DNA of 6,328 bases, taken from contig WRBZ01000059.1 in assembly GCA_009784305.1 (NCBI GenBank), forward strand, positions 1 through 6,328. The letters are read 5' to 3'. Shown here in pieces: positions 1 through 5,657 of this stretch; position 1 is the stretch's first letter; every line of letters starts with the position of its first letter. The position numbers were made by a program, and so were the translations under genes. The notes beneath the pieces are model-generated. The model ran no database searches. It was not told where the DNA came from and saw nothing but the letters and a program-made list of their open reading frames with translations. The stretch is from Synergistaceae bacterium (lineage in GTDB: Bacteria > Synergistota > Synergistia > Synergistales > Aminobacteriaceae).

Positions 1-684
1 ATCAACTCCTCCGGACAAACCGCATATAACATGCCCTGAGCTTATTTTCTCTGATATACTACTCACTTCGTTTTCAAGCCACGAATCCAAATCCCAACTT
101 GGTTTGCAGCCACATATACTAAACAGAAAATTCGAAAACAACTTGTCTCCGCCTTCGGTATGAGATACCTCTGGATGAAATTGAATAGCGGAAATCCTGC
201 TTCCATACATCTCAAACCCCGCGACAACACTACCACTCTTTGCTGTAACGACTGCTTCAGGTGGAAGTTCCAAAACCTGGTCCCAATGACTCATCCAGAC
301 AGTGAACTCATTTTTCAGCCCTTCAAACAGTTTCCCGCAATTCAAGTTCAACAGCATGGAACGCCCGTATTCAGCTCTTTCTCCTTTACCGACCTTTCCT
401 CCAAGAGACTTTGCCAATACCTGCATTCCATAACAAAGCCCGAGGATCGGAATTTGCGTCTCAAGCAGTTCTATATTTATTGAAGGAGCATTTTCATCCA
501 ATACAGAACGTGGCCCACCCGAAAGGATTATTCCTTTTGGATTTAAAGAAACTATTTTTTCAATGGAAACATCCCAAGGCAGTATTTCGCTGTATACTTT
601 CAATTCTCTAATACGCCTTGCTATCAACTGGGTAAACTGTGATCCGAAATCAAGTATCAATATATTGTCTTTACATTTCACCAT
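1..684 (-). CDS. guaA: GMP synthase (glutamine-hydrolysing), N-terminal part, cut by left edge
   Basis: This gene makes GMP from XMP, ATP and glutamine, the last step of de novo guanine nucleotide synthesis, in the cytoplasm. Reading leftward from ATG at 684 gives 228 codons with no stop before the edge. Residues about 7-190 are a class I glutamine amidotransferase: ILDFGSQFTQLIARR at the start, ILSGGP near 53-58, the nucleophile elbow GLCYGMQ with Cys84, and QFHPEVSHT with His170 and Glu172, completing the Cys-His-Glu triad. The last visible residues, LSGGVD, are the PP-loop that binds ATP in the synthetase domain; the rest and the dimerisation domain lie outside. The start is fixed by a good GGAGGT (691-696) six bases upstream; GTG at the next codon is less well placed. 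One oddity is MSHWD at 131-135, where the E. coli enzyme has MSHGD. It is divergent from the GAF-like gene. Identification is very secure. Confidence 0.97.
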   Translation of the reverse strand, partial: MVKCKDNILILDFGSQFTQLIARRIRELKVYSEILPWDVSIEKIVSLNPKGIILSGGPRSVLDENAPSINIELLETQIPILGLCYGMQVLAKSLGGKVGKGERAEYGRSMLLNLNCGKLFEGLKNEFTVWMSHWDQVLELPPEAVVTAKSGSVVAGFEMYGSRISAIQFHPEVSHTEGGDKLFSNFLFSICGCKPSWDLDSWLENEVSSISEKISSGHVICGLSGGVD

Positions 685-722
685 ATAACAACCTCCAAAT
701 TTATTTTGTAACTCAATATTGA

Positions 723-728
723 ATTATA
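723..728 (-). promoter_or_regulatory. Probable -10 box for guaA
   Basis: Read on the minus strand this is a perfect TATAAT, followed by a start site expected near 716 and a leader of about 32 bases before the guaA ribosome binding site and ATG. No convincing TTGACA-like -35 is seen 16-18 bases further upstream, so the assignment rests on the -10 box and its position alone. The short leader leaves no room for a purine riboswitch. Confidence 0.35.
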
Positions 729-869
729 CTGGAATTCTGGAAATTTATACGATAATATATAATATTATGGATTAAATTATTATTAGCGTTAGCATAAGAA
801 TAGATTATATCTTGAATTTACACATAGTTCCATCAACTAAGCGACAGAGATAAAGGAGATGTCCATTTT

Positions 870-2273
870 ATGAGAGAGAGCATCTGCGAGCAAATTGATT
901 TCATTTTACAAGGCGGCCTTTGGGAGAAGCTTACTGAAGAACTGGCTAAATTTACATCATCCGCGCTGATAGTTGAGATAAAAAATGTTGATGTTGTAGT
1001 AATTGAGGCAATGAATGCAGAATTGGACAGATTGATGTTTAAAGGCGCAGGAAAAGAACTGCTGTCCATTTCGCCTGAGTCACATTCTATTCACAAGGTT
1101 TATTGCGATAATTTTTCAATCCCGGTCATAACTCAGCTTGGAGAATGGACAAATGTAATAAGGTTTCATGTCAGAGGAGAGAATATTTATGTTCTATTAA
1201 AAGAAGCCCCGTCACAGGGATTCCTGATGGCAGTCAAACCATTTCTGAAGGTTATAGCGCATTGGTTTTCTTTAAAAAACTCGACTCAATTGGAGGAACG
1301 GTTATCAACGCTGTCGTACATGATACTTGCGACGAAAAACACTCTGGCTTCGATTTTTGAACCCATGAGCATAGATTATTACGCAGAATTTTTACGCGGC
1401 GTTCTTGTTGAAAGTCTTTTCCCTCAAAAAATTGCAATTTATATTGATGACGGAGTTTCACTTGAACTTCTGAAGGGAGATAATTTGGGCACTCCTGGAA
1501 GGAGCGGCATTTTTGCTTCAAAGATGATTTCTCCGGTGCCAGTGTTCTATAATGCGGAAGATGCAAAAAAACTTGGCTTGAGCTTTCAAGAACAGAATAG
1601 TGGAATGTCAATTTTCATATTACCGATAACATGTACAATCGCAAATGAACAAAGCTATCGTCTGTTTTGCGTAGGTCTATGGGAAAAGTATAATTCACGT
1701 GAAATATTGAATTTCATGGAGTTATTAGGCAATATTGCTTCAAAAGCTCTTGAAATAAGGCACCTTCGTATATCCGCTGATGAGCGTATAAAACAATTGG
1801 ATTCAAGATCATACACTGTTGCTGCTCTTCATAATGTGCTCCAAAAACTTATATCTTATAATGAAAAGATTGACCTGATTACTTTCCTTTTAGGTTTCTT
1901 CAGCGAAACGTCACAGGCTGACAAAGTAAAACTTGTAATATACAACGCAAAAGAAAGCAAGTATTTTTTAGTTGGAGAAAGTTTTGGCAGCATAATGGCT
2001 CAATGCTTCGATCCGCTATCGGAAACTACGGATAGAAAATCGGGAGATAGTGAGATAGAAACTGATGAGTCAGCGCTGAAGCTTTGGGGTTTTAAACCTT
2101 TCAATGATATGCCTAAATCTAAGATTTATCCATTATGGGTTGAAAATAAGCTTGAAGGATTTGTCGCCATACATAATATAAAGTGCGATACTCAAATCCA
2201 TAATTATCCTGTTGTTTTTAGTACAGTTTGTCAAATAGCTGCAAGAGAGCTTTATTACAAACATACCCGCTGA
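870..2273 (+). CDS. Unrecognised soluble protein with three GAF-like modules
   Basis: I do not recognise this 467-residue protein. It has no signal peptide or membrane segment. Its layout suggests three similar modules, each an alpha/beta sensor-like fold ending in a long helix: about 15-165, 168-315 and 318-467. Typical GAF-like stretches are the strand-loop-strand KIAIYIDDGVSLELLKGDN (187-205) and VKLVIYNAKESKYFLVGES (353-371), followed much later by a hydrophobic strand (FILPITCTIA 249-258; IYPLWVENKLEGFVAIHN 419-436) and a closing helix (NFMELLGNIASKALEIR 281-297; FSTVCQIAARELYY 450-463). No kinase, GGDEF, EAL, HTH or phosphatase motif is present, so any signal must pass to a partner. AAGGAG (853-858) lies 11 bases before the ATG, a slightly long spacing. 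It is divergent from guaA and convergent with the DUF362 gene, so probably a single-gene transcript. The GAF assignment is by pattern only; function is unknown. Confidence 0.85.
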   Translation: MRESICEQIDFILQGGLWEKLTEELAKFTSSALIVEIKNVDVVVIEAMNAELDRLMFKGAGKELLSISPESHSIHKVYCDNFSIPVITQLGEWTNVIRFHVRGENIYVLLKEAPSQGFLMAVKPFLKVIAHWFSLKNSTQLEERLSTLSYMILATKNTLASIFEPMSIDYYAEFLRGVLVESLFPQKIAIYIDDGVSLELLKGDNLGTPGRSGIFASKMISPVPVFYNAEDAKKLGLSFQEQNSGMSIFILPITCTIANEQSYRLFCVGLWEKYNSREILNFMELLGNIASKALEIRHLRISADERIKQLDSRSYTVAALHNVLQKLISYNEKIDLITFLLGFFSETSQADKVKLVIYNAKESKYFLVGESFGSIMAQCFDPLSETTDRKSGDSEIETDESALKLWGFKPFNDMPKSKIYPLWVENKLEGFVAIHNIKCDTQIHNYPVVFSTVCQIAARELYYKHTR

Positions 2274-2290
2274 AAAAGAGTCGAAAAAAT

Positions 2291-2304
2291 GCGCTCATGA
2301 GCGC
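2291..2304 (-). terminator. Palindromic terminator hairpin between convergent genes
   Basis: GCGCTCATGAGCGC is a perfect palindrome that folds as a 5-bp GC-rich stem with a CATG loop. Read on the minus strand it is followed at once by ATTTTTT (2284-2290), a good rho-independent tail for the DUF362 transcript, 165 bases past that stop codon. Read on the plus strand it lies 17 bases past the stop of the GAF-like gene and is followed by GTATTTT, a weaker tail. It therefore most likely acts in both directions. Confidence 0.6.
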
Positions 2305-2376
2305 GTATTTTGGATATTACTACGCGCTGATTGAGTATTGCAAGCAACAACGTAGAAAACGGCATTTTCTCATAAT

Positions 2377-2412
2377 CTCTATCTCTATATCAGGAATCTC
2401 CTCCAGATAGAG
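2377..2412. repeat. Nested inverted repeat in the convergent gap
   Basis: Outer arms CTCTATCT (2377-2384) and AGATAGAG (2405-2412) are perfectly complementary over 8 bases. Inside them, AGGA (2392-2395) and TCCT (2399-2402) form a second small stem around ATC. Neither strand shows a T-run after the structure, so it is not a classical terminator. It would lie in the 3' untranslated part of the DUF362 transcript, ahead of the terminator at 2291-2304, where it could be a stability or processing element. Chance is possible. Confidence 0.35.
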
Positions 2413-2468
2413 TGTAATAGAAGACAATCTTTGGGACTTCCTCTTTTCAAATCACTAATTCCTGTATT

Positions 2469-3581
2469 TTATAGTATTTCTATCAGTTCATAAGTTTTCG
2501 TGCCTATCCCAATTTTTTCGGCGTGATCAAGGCATATTTTCCAATTTGTCTCCGGATGGATGGAAGTAAAATAATCGTCGGTTAAGTTTTGGATTTCGCC
2601 GAGTACACTTTTACGGTTTACAGGCGCTTTATTTACGGCCTCGACACATGCCACATCGAGAGCGACAGGGTCAAACGAAGCGAATATTCCGATATCAGGG
2701 ATTATTGCCACGTCGTTTTCTGAGTGACAGTCGCAAAATGGAGTCACTTCCAGGACAAAGTTGATATGGAATGACTGCTTGTCTTTTATTGCCGCATAGG
2801 CATATTCAGCAATTTTTTTGCACGCCGTACCCATTGCTTCATCCCAGTTTGCGCGGATGGCGTCAAATGAACAAGCGCCGATACATCTGCCGCAACCCAC
2901 GCATTTATCATGTGAAATACGAGCTATTCTATCTTTATCAATAGTTATCGCTTCATGTGCGCAATTGCGCGAGCATAGACCGCACCCCTCACACTTATTC
3001 TCCTTGACGCTTGGCTTGCCTGAATTGTGCATTTCCATTTTTCCTGCTCGCGAACCGCAACCCATTCCTATATTTTTTATCGCTCCGCCAAACCCGGTAA
3101 GTTCATGCCCCTTAAAGTGACTAAGGGAAATAATTATATCCGAGTCCATTATGGCACGCCCAATTTTAGCTTCCTTTATAAATTCGCAGTTTATCGGAAC
3201 ATATGCTTCATCAGTTCCTTTAAGACCATCCGCAATTATAATATGGCAGCCCAAAGTAAAAGGGTTGTACCCGTTTTCGTAAGCGGTATCAATGTGTTCC
3301 AGCGCGTCTTTACGGCGGCCGACATAAAGAGTATTGCAGTCTGTTAGAAAAGGTTTACCTCCCAAACTCTTTACGACATCGACAATCACCTTGGAGTAAT
3401 TTGGGCGCAGATATGCCAAGTTCCCCGGTTCACCGAAATGCAGCTTTATTGCGGTAAATTTTTTTTTGAAATCAATTTGTTCCATGCCGGCTTTTTTAAC
3501 AAGGTTTTCAAGTTTTTCAAGCAAATTAGGAGAAGAGGGCGTCGTTCTCAAGTTCGTAAAATATACCTTTGATTTTTCCAT
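2469..3581 (-). CDS. DUF362 domain protein with two 4Fe-4S ferredoxin clusters
   Basis: This 370-residue cytoplasmic iron-sulfur protein belongs to the DUF362 family, widespread in anaerobes and of unproven function; electron transfer or redox sensing is usually supposed. The DUF362 domain is split by a ferredoxin insert. The N-terminal part (about 42-185) carries KLHFGEPGNLAYLRP (46-60) and the family-typical HFKGHELTGFGGAIKNIGMG (155-174). The insert has two CxxCxxCxxxC motifs: Cys197, 200, 203, 207 and Cys227, 230, 233, 237, enough for two 4Fe-4S clusters. The domain resumes with CDCHSENDVAIIPDIGIFAS (283-302) followed by FDPVALDVACVEAVNKA (303-319), a stretch seen across the family. All eight ferredoxin cysteines are intact. 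AGGAGG (3593-3598) precedes the ATG by 11 bases. It is divergent from the TonB operon and convergent with the GAF-like gene, hence apparently monocistronic. Family assignment is secure; the biochemical role is not known. Confidence 0.93.
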   Translation of the reverse strand: MEKSKVYFTNLRTTPSSPNLLEKLENLVKKAGMEQIDFKKKFTAIKLHFGEPGNLAYLRPNYSKVIVDVVKSLGGKPFLTDCNTLYVGRRKDALEHIDTAYENGYNPFTLGCHIIIADGLKGTDEAYVPINCEFIKEAKIGRAIMDSDIIISLSHFKGHELTGFGGAIKNIGMGCGSRAGKMEMHNSGKPSVKENKCEGCGLCSRNCAHEAITIDKDRIARISHDKCVGCGRCIGACSFDAIRANWDEAMGTACKKIAEYAYAAIKDKQSFHINFVLEVTPFCDCHSENDVAIIPDIGIFASFDPVALDVACVEAVNKAPVNRKSVLGEIQNLTDDYFTSIHPETNWKICLDHAEKIGIGTKTYELIEIL

Positions 3582-3618
3582 ATCGTTCGTATCCTCCTGA
3601 ATAATTATTCATTAAGTG

Positions 3619-3634
3619 TATAATCACTATTATA
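3619..3634. promoter_or_regulatory. Inverted repeat carrying back-to-back -10 boxes for divergent transcripts
   Basis: TATAAT (3619-3624), a CACT spacer and ATTATA (3629-3634) form a perfect inverted repeat. The left arm is a consensus -10 box for the plus-strand TonB operon (start expected near 3631, about 37 bases before the leader ORF). The right arm, read on the minus strand, is a consensus -10 box for the DUF362 gene (start expected near 3622, about 41 bases before its ATG). Neither has a clear -35 hexamer. The symmetry could also be an operator. Confidence 0.4.
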
Positions 3635-3667
3635 AATTACAACAACATATATAAGGAAAGATTATCT

Positions 3668-3739
3668 ATGGAAGAGAAAATTTTCACACTATTACTTGAC
3701 GATATTAATTACAATACAATTCCTTTGATGCTTAAATGA
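3668..3739 (+). CDS. Short leader ORF (23 residues) coupled to exbB
   Basis: This ORF begins ATGGAAGAG and encodes a 23-residue peptide (start MEEKIFTLLLDDI, end NTIPLMLK). AAGGAA (3653-3658) lies nine bases upstream, a sensible ribosome binding site. Its TGA stop overlaps the exbB start in an ATGA arrangement. exbB itself has no visible Shine-Dalgarno sequence within this ORF, so ribosomes finishing here probably re-initiate on exbB. The peptide has no signal sequence, no run of one amino acid as in attenuators, and no family I recognise. It may matter only for being translated. No comparative evidence is available from the window, so it remains a good candidate and not a certainty. Confidence 0.5.
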   Translation: MEEKIFTLLLDDINYNTIPLMLK

Positions 3740-4329
3740 TGTACTTTATGGAAGCCGGCGGATTTCTTATGTGGGTCATAGCGGGTCTTTCCGTTATTAC
3801 TTGTGCTGTTGTTCTCGAAAGACTACTATTTTTTCTCTGTAATTCAACTAACCCTCAGGCTCTTGAACTCAAAATAGGAGAGGCTCTGTGGAAAGGGGAC
3901 GCTGAAGCAGCCATAGAACTGGTAAAAGGAAGAAATACGTCGCTACACCGGCTTTTTTTTGCCGGGTTAACTCACTGGAAAGCTCCTTACGATGCTTTGA
4001 AAGAACTGCTATTGCAGGAAATTAGGCGTGAAACTTTCCGTTGGAATAAACGTTTAGGCTTATTGTCATCTATCGCTAGGGTTGCTCCTTTGTTAGGATT
4101 ACTCGGTACAGTTCTAGCCATGGTAGATATGTTTCAAGCCTTGCCGGAAGGGGGCTCAATGGCAAGGGTGGCAACAGGGATATGGAAAGCGCTTTTTACA
4201 ACGATAGCTGGCTTGAGCGTCGCCATCCCCACGATTCTTTTGCATACATGGCTCAGCGATCTCGTCGATAACGAAGAGGAAAAATTATCCCGCGCTGCTG
4301 AATTTATAATACGGGAGAGGATGCTGTGA
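3736..4329 (+). CDS. exbB: ExbB-type inner-membrane proton channel subunit (MotA/TolQ/ExbB family)
   Basis: ExbB assembles as a pentamer in the inner membrane and with ExbD turns proton flow into motion that powers TonB. The 197 residues hold three membrane helices: about 10-34, 112-134 and 147-172. The cytoplasmic stretch 36-108 lies between the first two. The family signature is clear in ARVAPLLGLLGTVLAMVDMF (114-133) and in ATGIWKALFTTIAGLSVAIP (146-165), which has the Thr155-Thr156 pair in the helix that lines the channel. It is shorter than E. coli ExbB (244 residues). The start at 3736 overlaps the upstream short ORF; ATG codons at 3739 and 3748 are possible but equally lack a ribosome binding site, and the overlap favours coupling from 3736. 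exbD begins inside its stop codon. TolQ is the alternative name, but the adjacent exbD and tonB make ExbB the better choice. Confidence 0.92.
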   Translation: MMYFMEAGGFLMWVIAGLSVITCAVVLERLLFFLCNSTNPQALELKIGEALWKGDAEAAIELVKGRNTSLHRLFFAGLTHWKAPYDALKELLLQEIRRETFRWNKRLGLLSSIARVAPLLGLLGTVLAMVDMFQALPEGGSMARVATGIWKALFTTIAGLSVAIPTILLHTWLSDLVDNEEEKLSRAAEFIIRERML

Positions 4330-4703
4330 GAAAACGGCGCGCTTCACCGGACGTCGATATAACCCCGCTCATGGACGTAATGTTCATGTTGATAATTTTT
4401 TTTATAGTTACTACCAGTTTTTCAAGAGGTGAGATTTCTGTAACCCTTCCCGGAGGGCAGGGCGACAAGATGGAAGGGGAAATAACCGTTTTAAATGTTG
4501 AGGCAAACGGGAGATTATTGATAGACGGGAAGGAAGTTCGAAGTTCGGACTTGGCTGGAATTGCCATCATATCAGAGCAGTCAGGGCGTAAATTTGTTAT
4601 TGCCGGAGATAAAACAGCCCCTTATGGGGTCATTGCGAATATACTTGAATTGCTGCGAATTGAAGGAGTATCCACGGCAACCCTCGCGATTGAAGGATAC
4701 TAA
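4326..4703 (+). CDS. exbD: ExbD-type proton motor subunit (ExbD/TolR family)
   Basis: ExbD is the single-pass partner inside the ExbB pore; its membrane Asp carries the protons. The 125-residue product has a short basic cytoplasmic start (RKRR, 2-5), the signature VDITPLMDVMFMLIIFFIV (10-28) with the key Asp17 (equivalent to Asp25 of E. coli ExbD) in the membrane helix, and a periplasmic domain from about 35 to the end, with the ISVTLPGG entry typical of the family. It starts at GTG, overlapping the exbB stop as GTGA; the purine-rich GGGAGAGG at 4313-4320 serves as ribosome binding site. tonB follows after two bases. TolR is the paralogous alternative, made less likely by the following gene. 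Confidence 0.92.
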   Translation: MRKRRASPDVDITPLMDVMFMLIIFFIVTTSFSRGEISVTLPGGQGDKMEGEITVLNVEANGRLLIDGKEVRSSDLAGIAIISEQSGRKFVIAGDKTAPYGVIANILELLRIEGVSTATLAIEGY

Positions 4704-4705
4704 TT

Positions 4706-5656
4706 ATGATAAAGAATATTCACTTCCGTAGTTTGTTTTGTTTATTCCTGAGCTTGTTGTTTCATTTTTTGATTTTTGTTTTTTTATTATCCGATATGTC
4801 CATAATCACCGTGCAAAGCGCTTCGCAGGAACATAATAAAATTCTGGCGGAGGTTATACTGCTTCCCGCAAAACAAGCTGGTAAGCCGGGAGATCAAGGC
4901 AATACAGAGAATAGTACGGGAAACAACTTTAGAAAAATAGAAGATGTCGAAGTAAGAATACAGATTAACGGGGAAGATAAAGTAAATACCACTCGTGAAA
5001 TAATTTCTGAACCGGCAAAGACGATTATAGAAGCGAACCCGACAATAAAGGCAGAGTCGGTAATACAAGCGGAACCGGTTGTAAAAGCGGAACCTCAAAA
5101 GGATACCGTAATTAAACCGGCTGAATCAACCAAACCATCTCCGGCTGTTAAAAAAGCGGATATAGTTAATAAAACTGCACCTGCAAAAGAAACCGCTCAC
5201 CCCTCAAAAACAGCATTAAACAATACACAAGATAAACATGAAATAAAAACTGTTGATAATAAAACCAATATTTCTGAACTCCAAGGCGCCAATGACTCTT
5301 CTTCCGCTTCCGACAATCGTTCCATTAACGGATCAGGAAGTTCTGATGGTGGTTCCGGTAATGCAGCAGGCATATTTTCTTCGCATGGCTCTCCTATAGC
5401 CGGAATTGATTCAGTCATTGTCGTCAATAGAATCAAACCGGTTTATCCTCAAATTTCCCGTAAAAGAGGGGAAGAGGGGAATGTGGTTTTACTCGCAAGC
5501 GTTATTAAAGGAAAAGTTGTGAATGTGACCATAGAGAAAAGCAGCGGAATTAAGGCTTTGGATTCAAGCGCTTTGACTGCTGTCGGCAAATGGAGCTTTT
5601 CTTCCGATACAAACCTCACTGTCAGGATACCTGTTTCGTTTAAATTGAAGGATTGA
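4706..5656 (+). CDS. tonB: TonB energy-transducing protein
   Basis: TonB is anchored in the inner membrane, spans the periplasm and pulls on the TonB boxes of outer-membrane receptors. The 316 residues have a short basic N-terminus, one membrane helix at about 9-29 with Ser16 and His20 spaced as in the SxxxH motif of E. coli TonB, a long linker (about 45-230) and a C-terminal TonB domain (about 240-316). That domain shows KPVYPQISRKRGEEGNVVL (244-262), the YP entry and conserved basic-Gly-Gly stretch of the family, and ends in FKL. The linker is not strongly Pro-Lys rich. It has three hexapeptide units of the type IKAESV, IQAEPV, VKAEPQ (114-131) and then a Ser/Gly/Asp-rich flexible stretch (195-229). 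GAAGGA (4692-4697), inside the end of exbD, is its ribosome binding site. It is longer than E. coli TonB (239 residues). The start of the next gene is one base past its stop. Confidence 0.93.
   Translation: MIKNIHFRSLFCLFLSLLFHFLIFVFLLSDMSIITVQSASQEHNKILAEVILLPAKQAGKPGDQGNTENSTGNNFRKIEDVEVRIQINGEDKVNTTREIISEPAKTIIEANPTIKAESVIQAEPVVKAEPQKDTVIKPAESTKPSPAVKKADIVNKTAPAKETAHPSKTALNNTQDKHEIKTVDNKTNISELQGANDSSSASDNRSINGSGSSDGGSGNAAGIFSSHGSPIAGIDSVIVVNRIKPVYPQISRKRGEEGNVVLLASVIKGKVVNVTIEKSSGIKALDSSALTAVGKWSFSSDTNLTVRIPVSFKLKD
5045..5098 (+). repeat. Hexapeptide-coding tandem repeat in the tonB linker
   Basis: Three 18-base units encode IKAESV, IQAEPV and VKAEPQ. The second and third share the stretch AAGCGGAACC. 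It encodes part of the extended periplasmic linker of TonB, where repeat number can change without harming the protein. The units are already diverged at DNA level, so this is an old repeat and not a fresh slippage tract. Confidence 0.5.
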
Positions 5657-5657
5657 C

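Noticed and set aside
160..611. Two open frames on the plus strand
   Set aside because: They lie antisense to guaA, whose minus-strand frame is unbroken and shows the whole glutaminase motif set; the plus-strand products resemble nothing and have no ribosome binding site.
685..722. Purine riboswitch in the guaA leader
   Set aside because: The leader after the probable -10 box is only about 32 bases, too short for the aptamer, and no paired elements are visible.
783..811. TTAGCG, 17 bases, TATATC as promoter for the GAF-like gene
   Set aside because: Spacing is ideal but only three and four of six bases match consensus in an AT-rich stretch where such matches are common. The real promoter of this gene is not identified.
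1252..1611. 119-codon open frame on the minus strand
   Set aside because: It lies inside the long GAF-like gene in the opposite direction, with no ribosome binding site and an unconvincing composition.
2228..2410. 60-codon plus-strand frame across the end of the GAF-like gene
   Set aside because: It spans the terminator palindrome and a nested repeat, has no ribosome binding site and a low-complexity end (ISISISGISS).
3601..3640. Fur box before the TonB operon
   Set aside because: There are ATAAT/ATTAT arms, but the 4-base spacer and flanks do not fit the 7-1-7 or 19-base Fur pattern; the arms are better read as -10 boxes.
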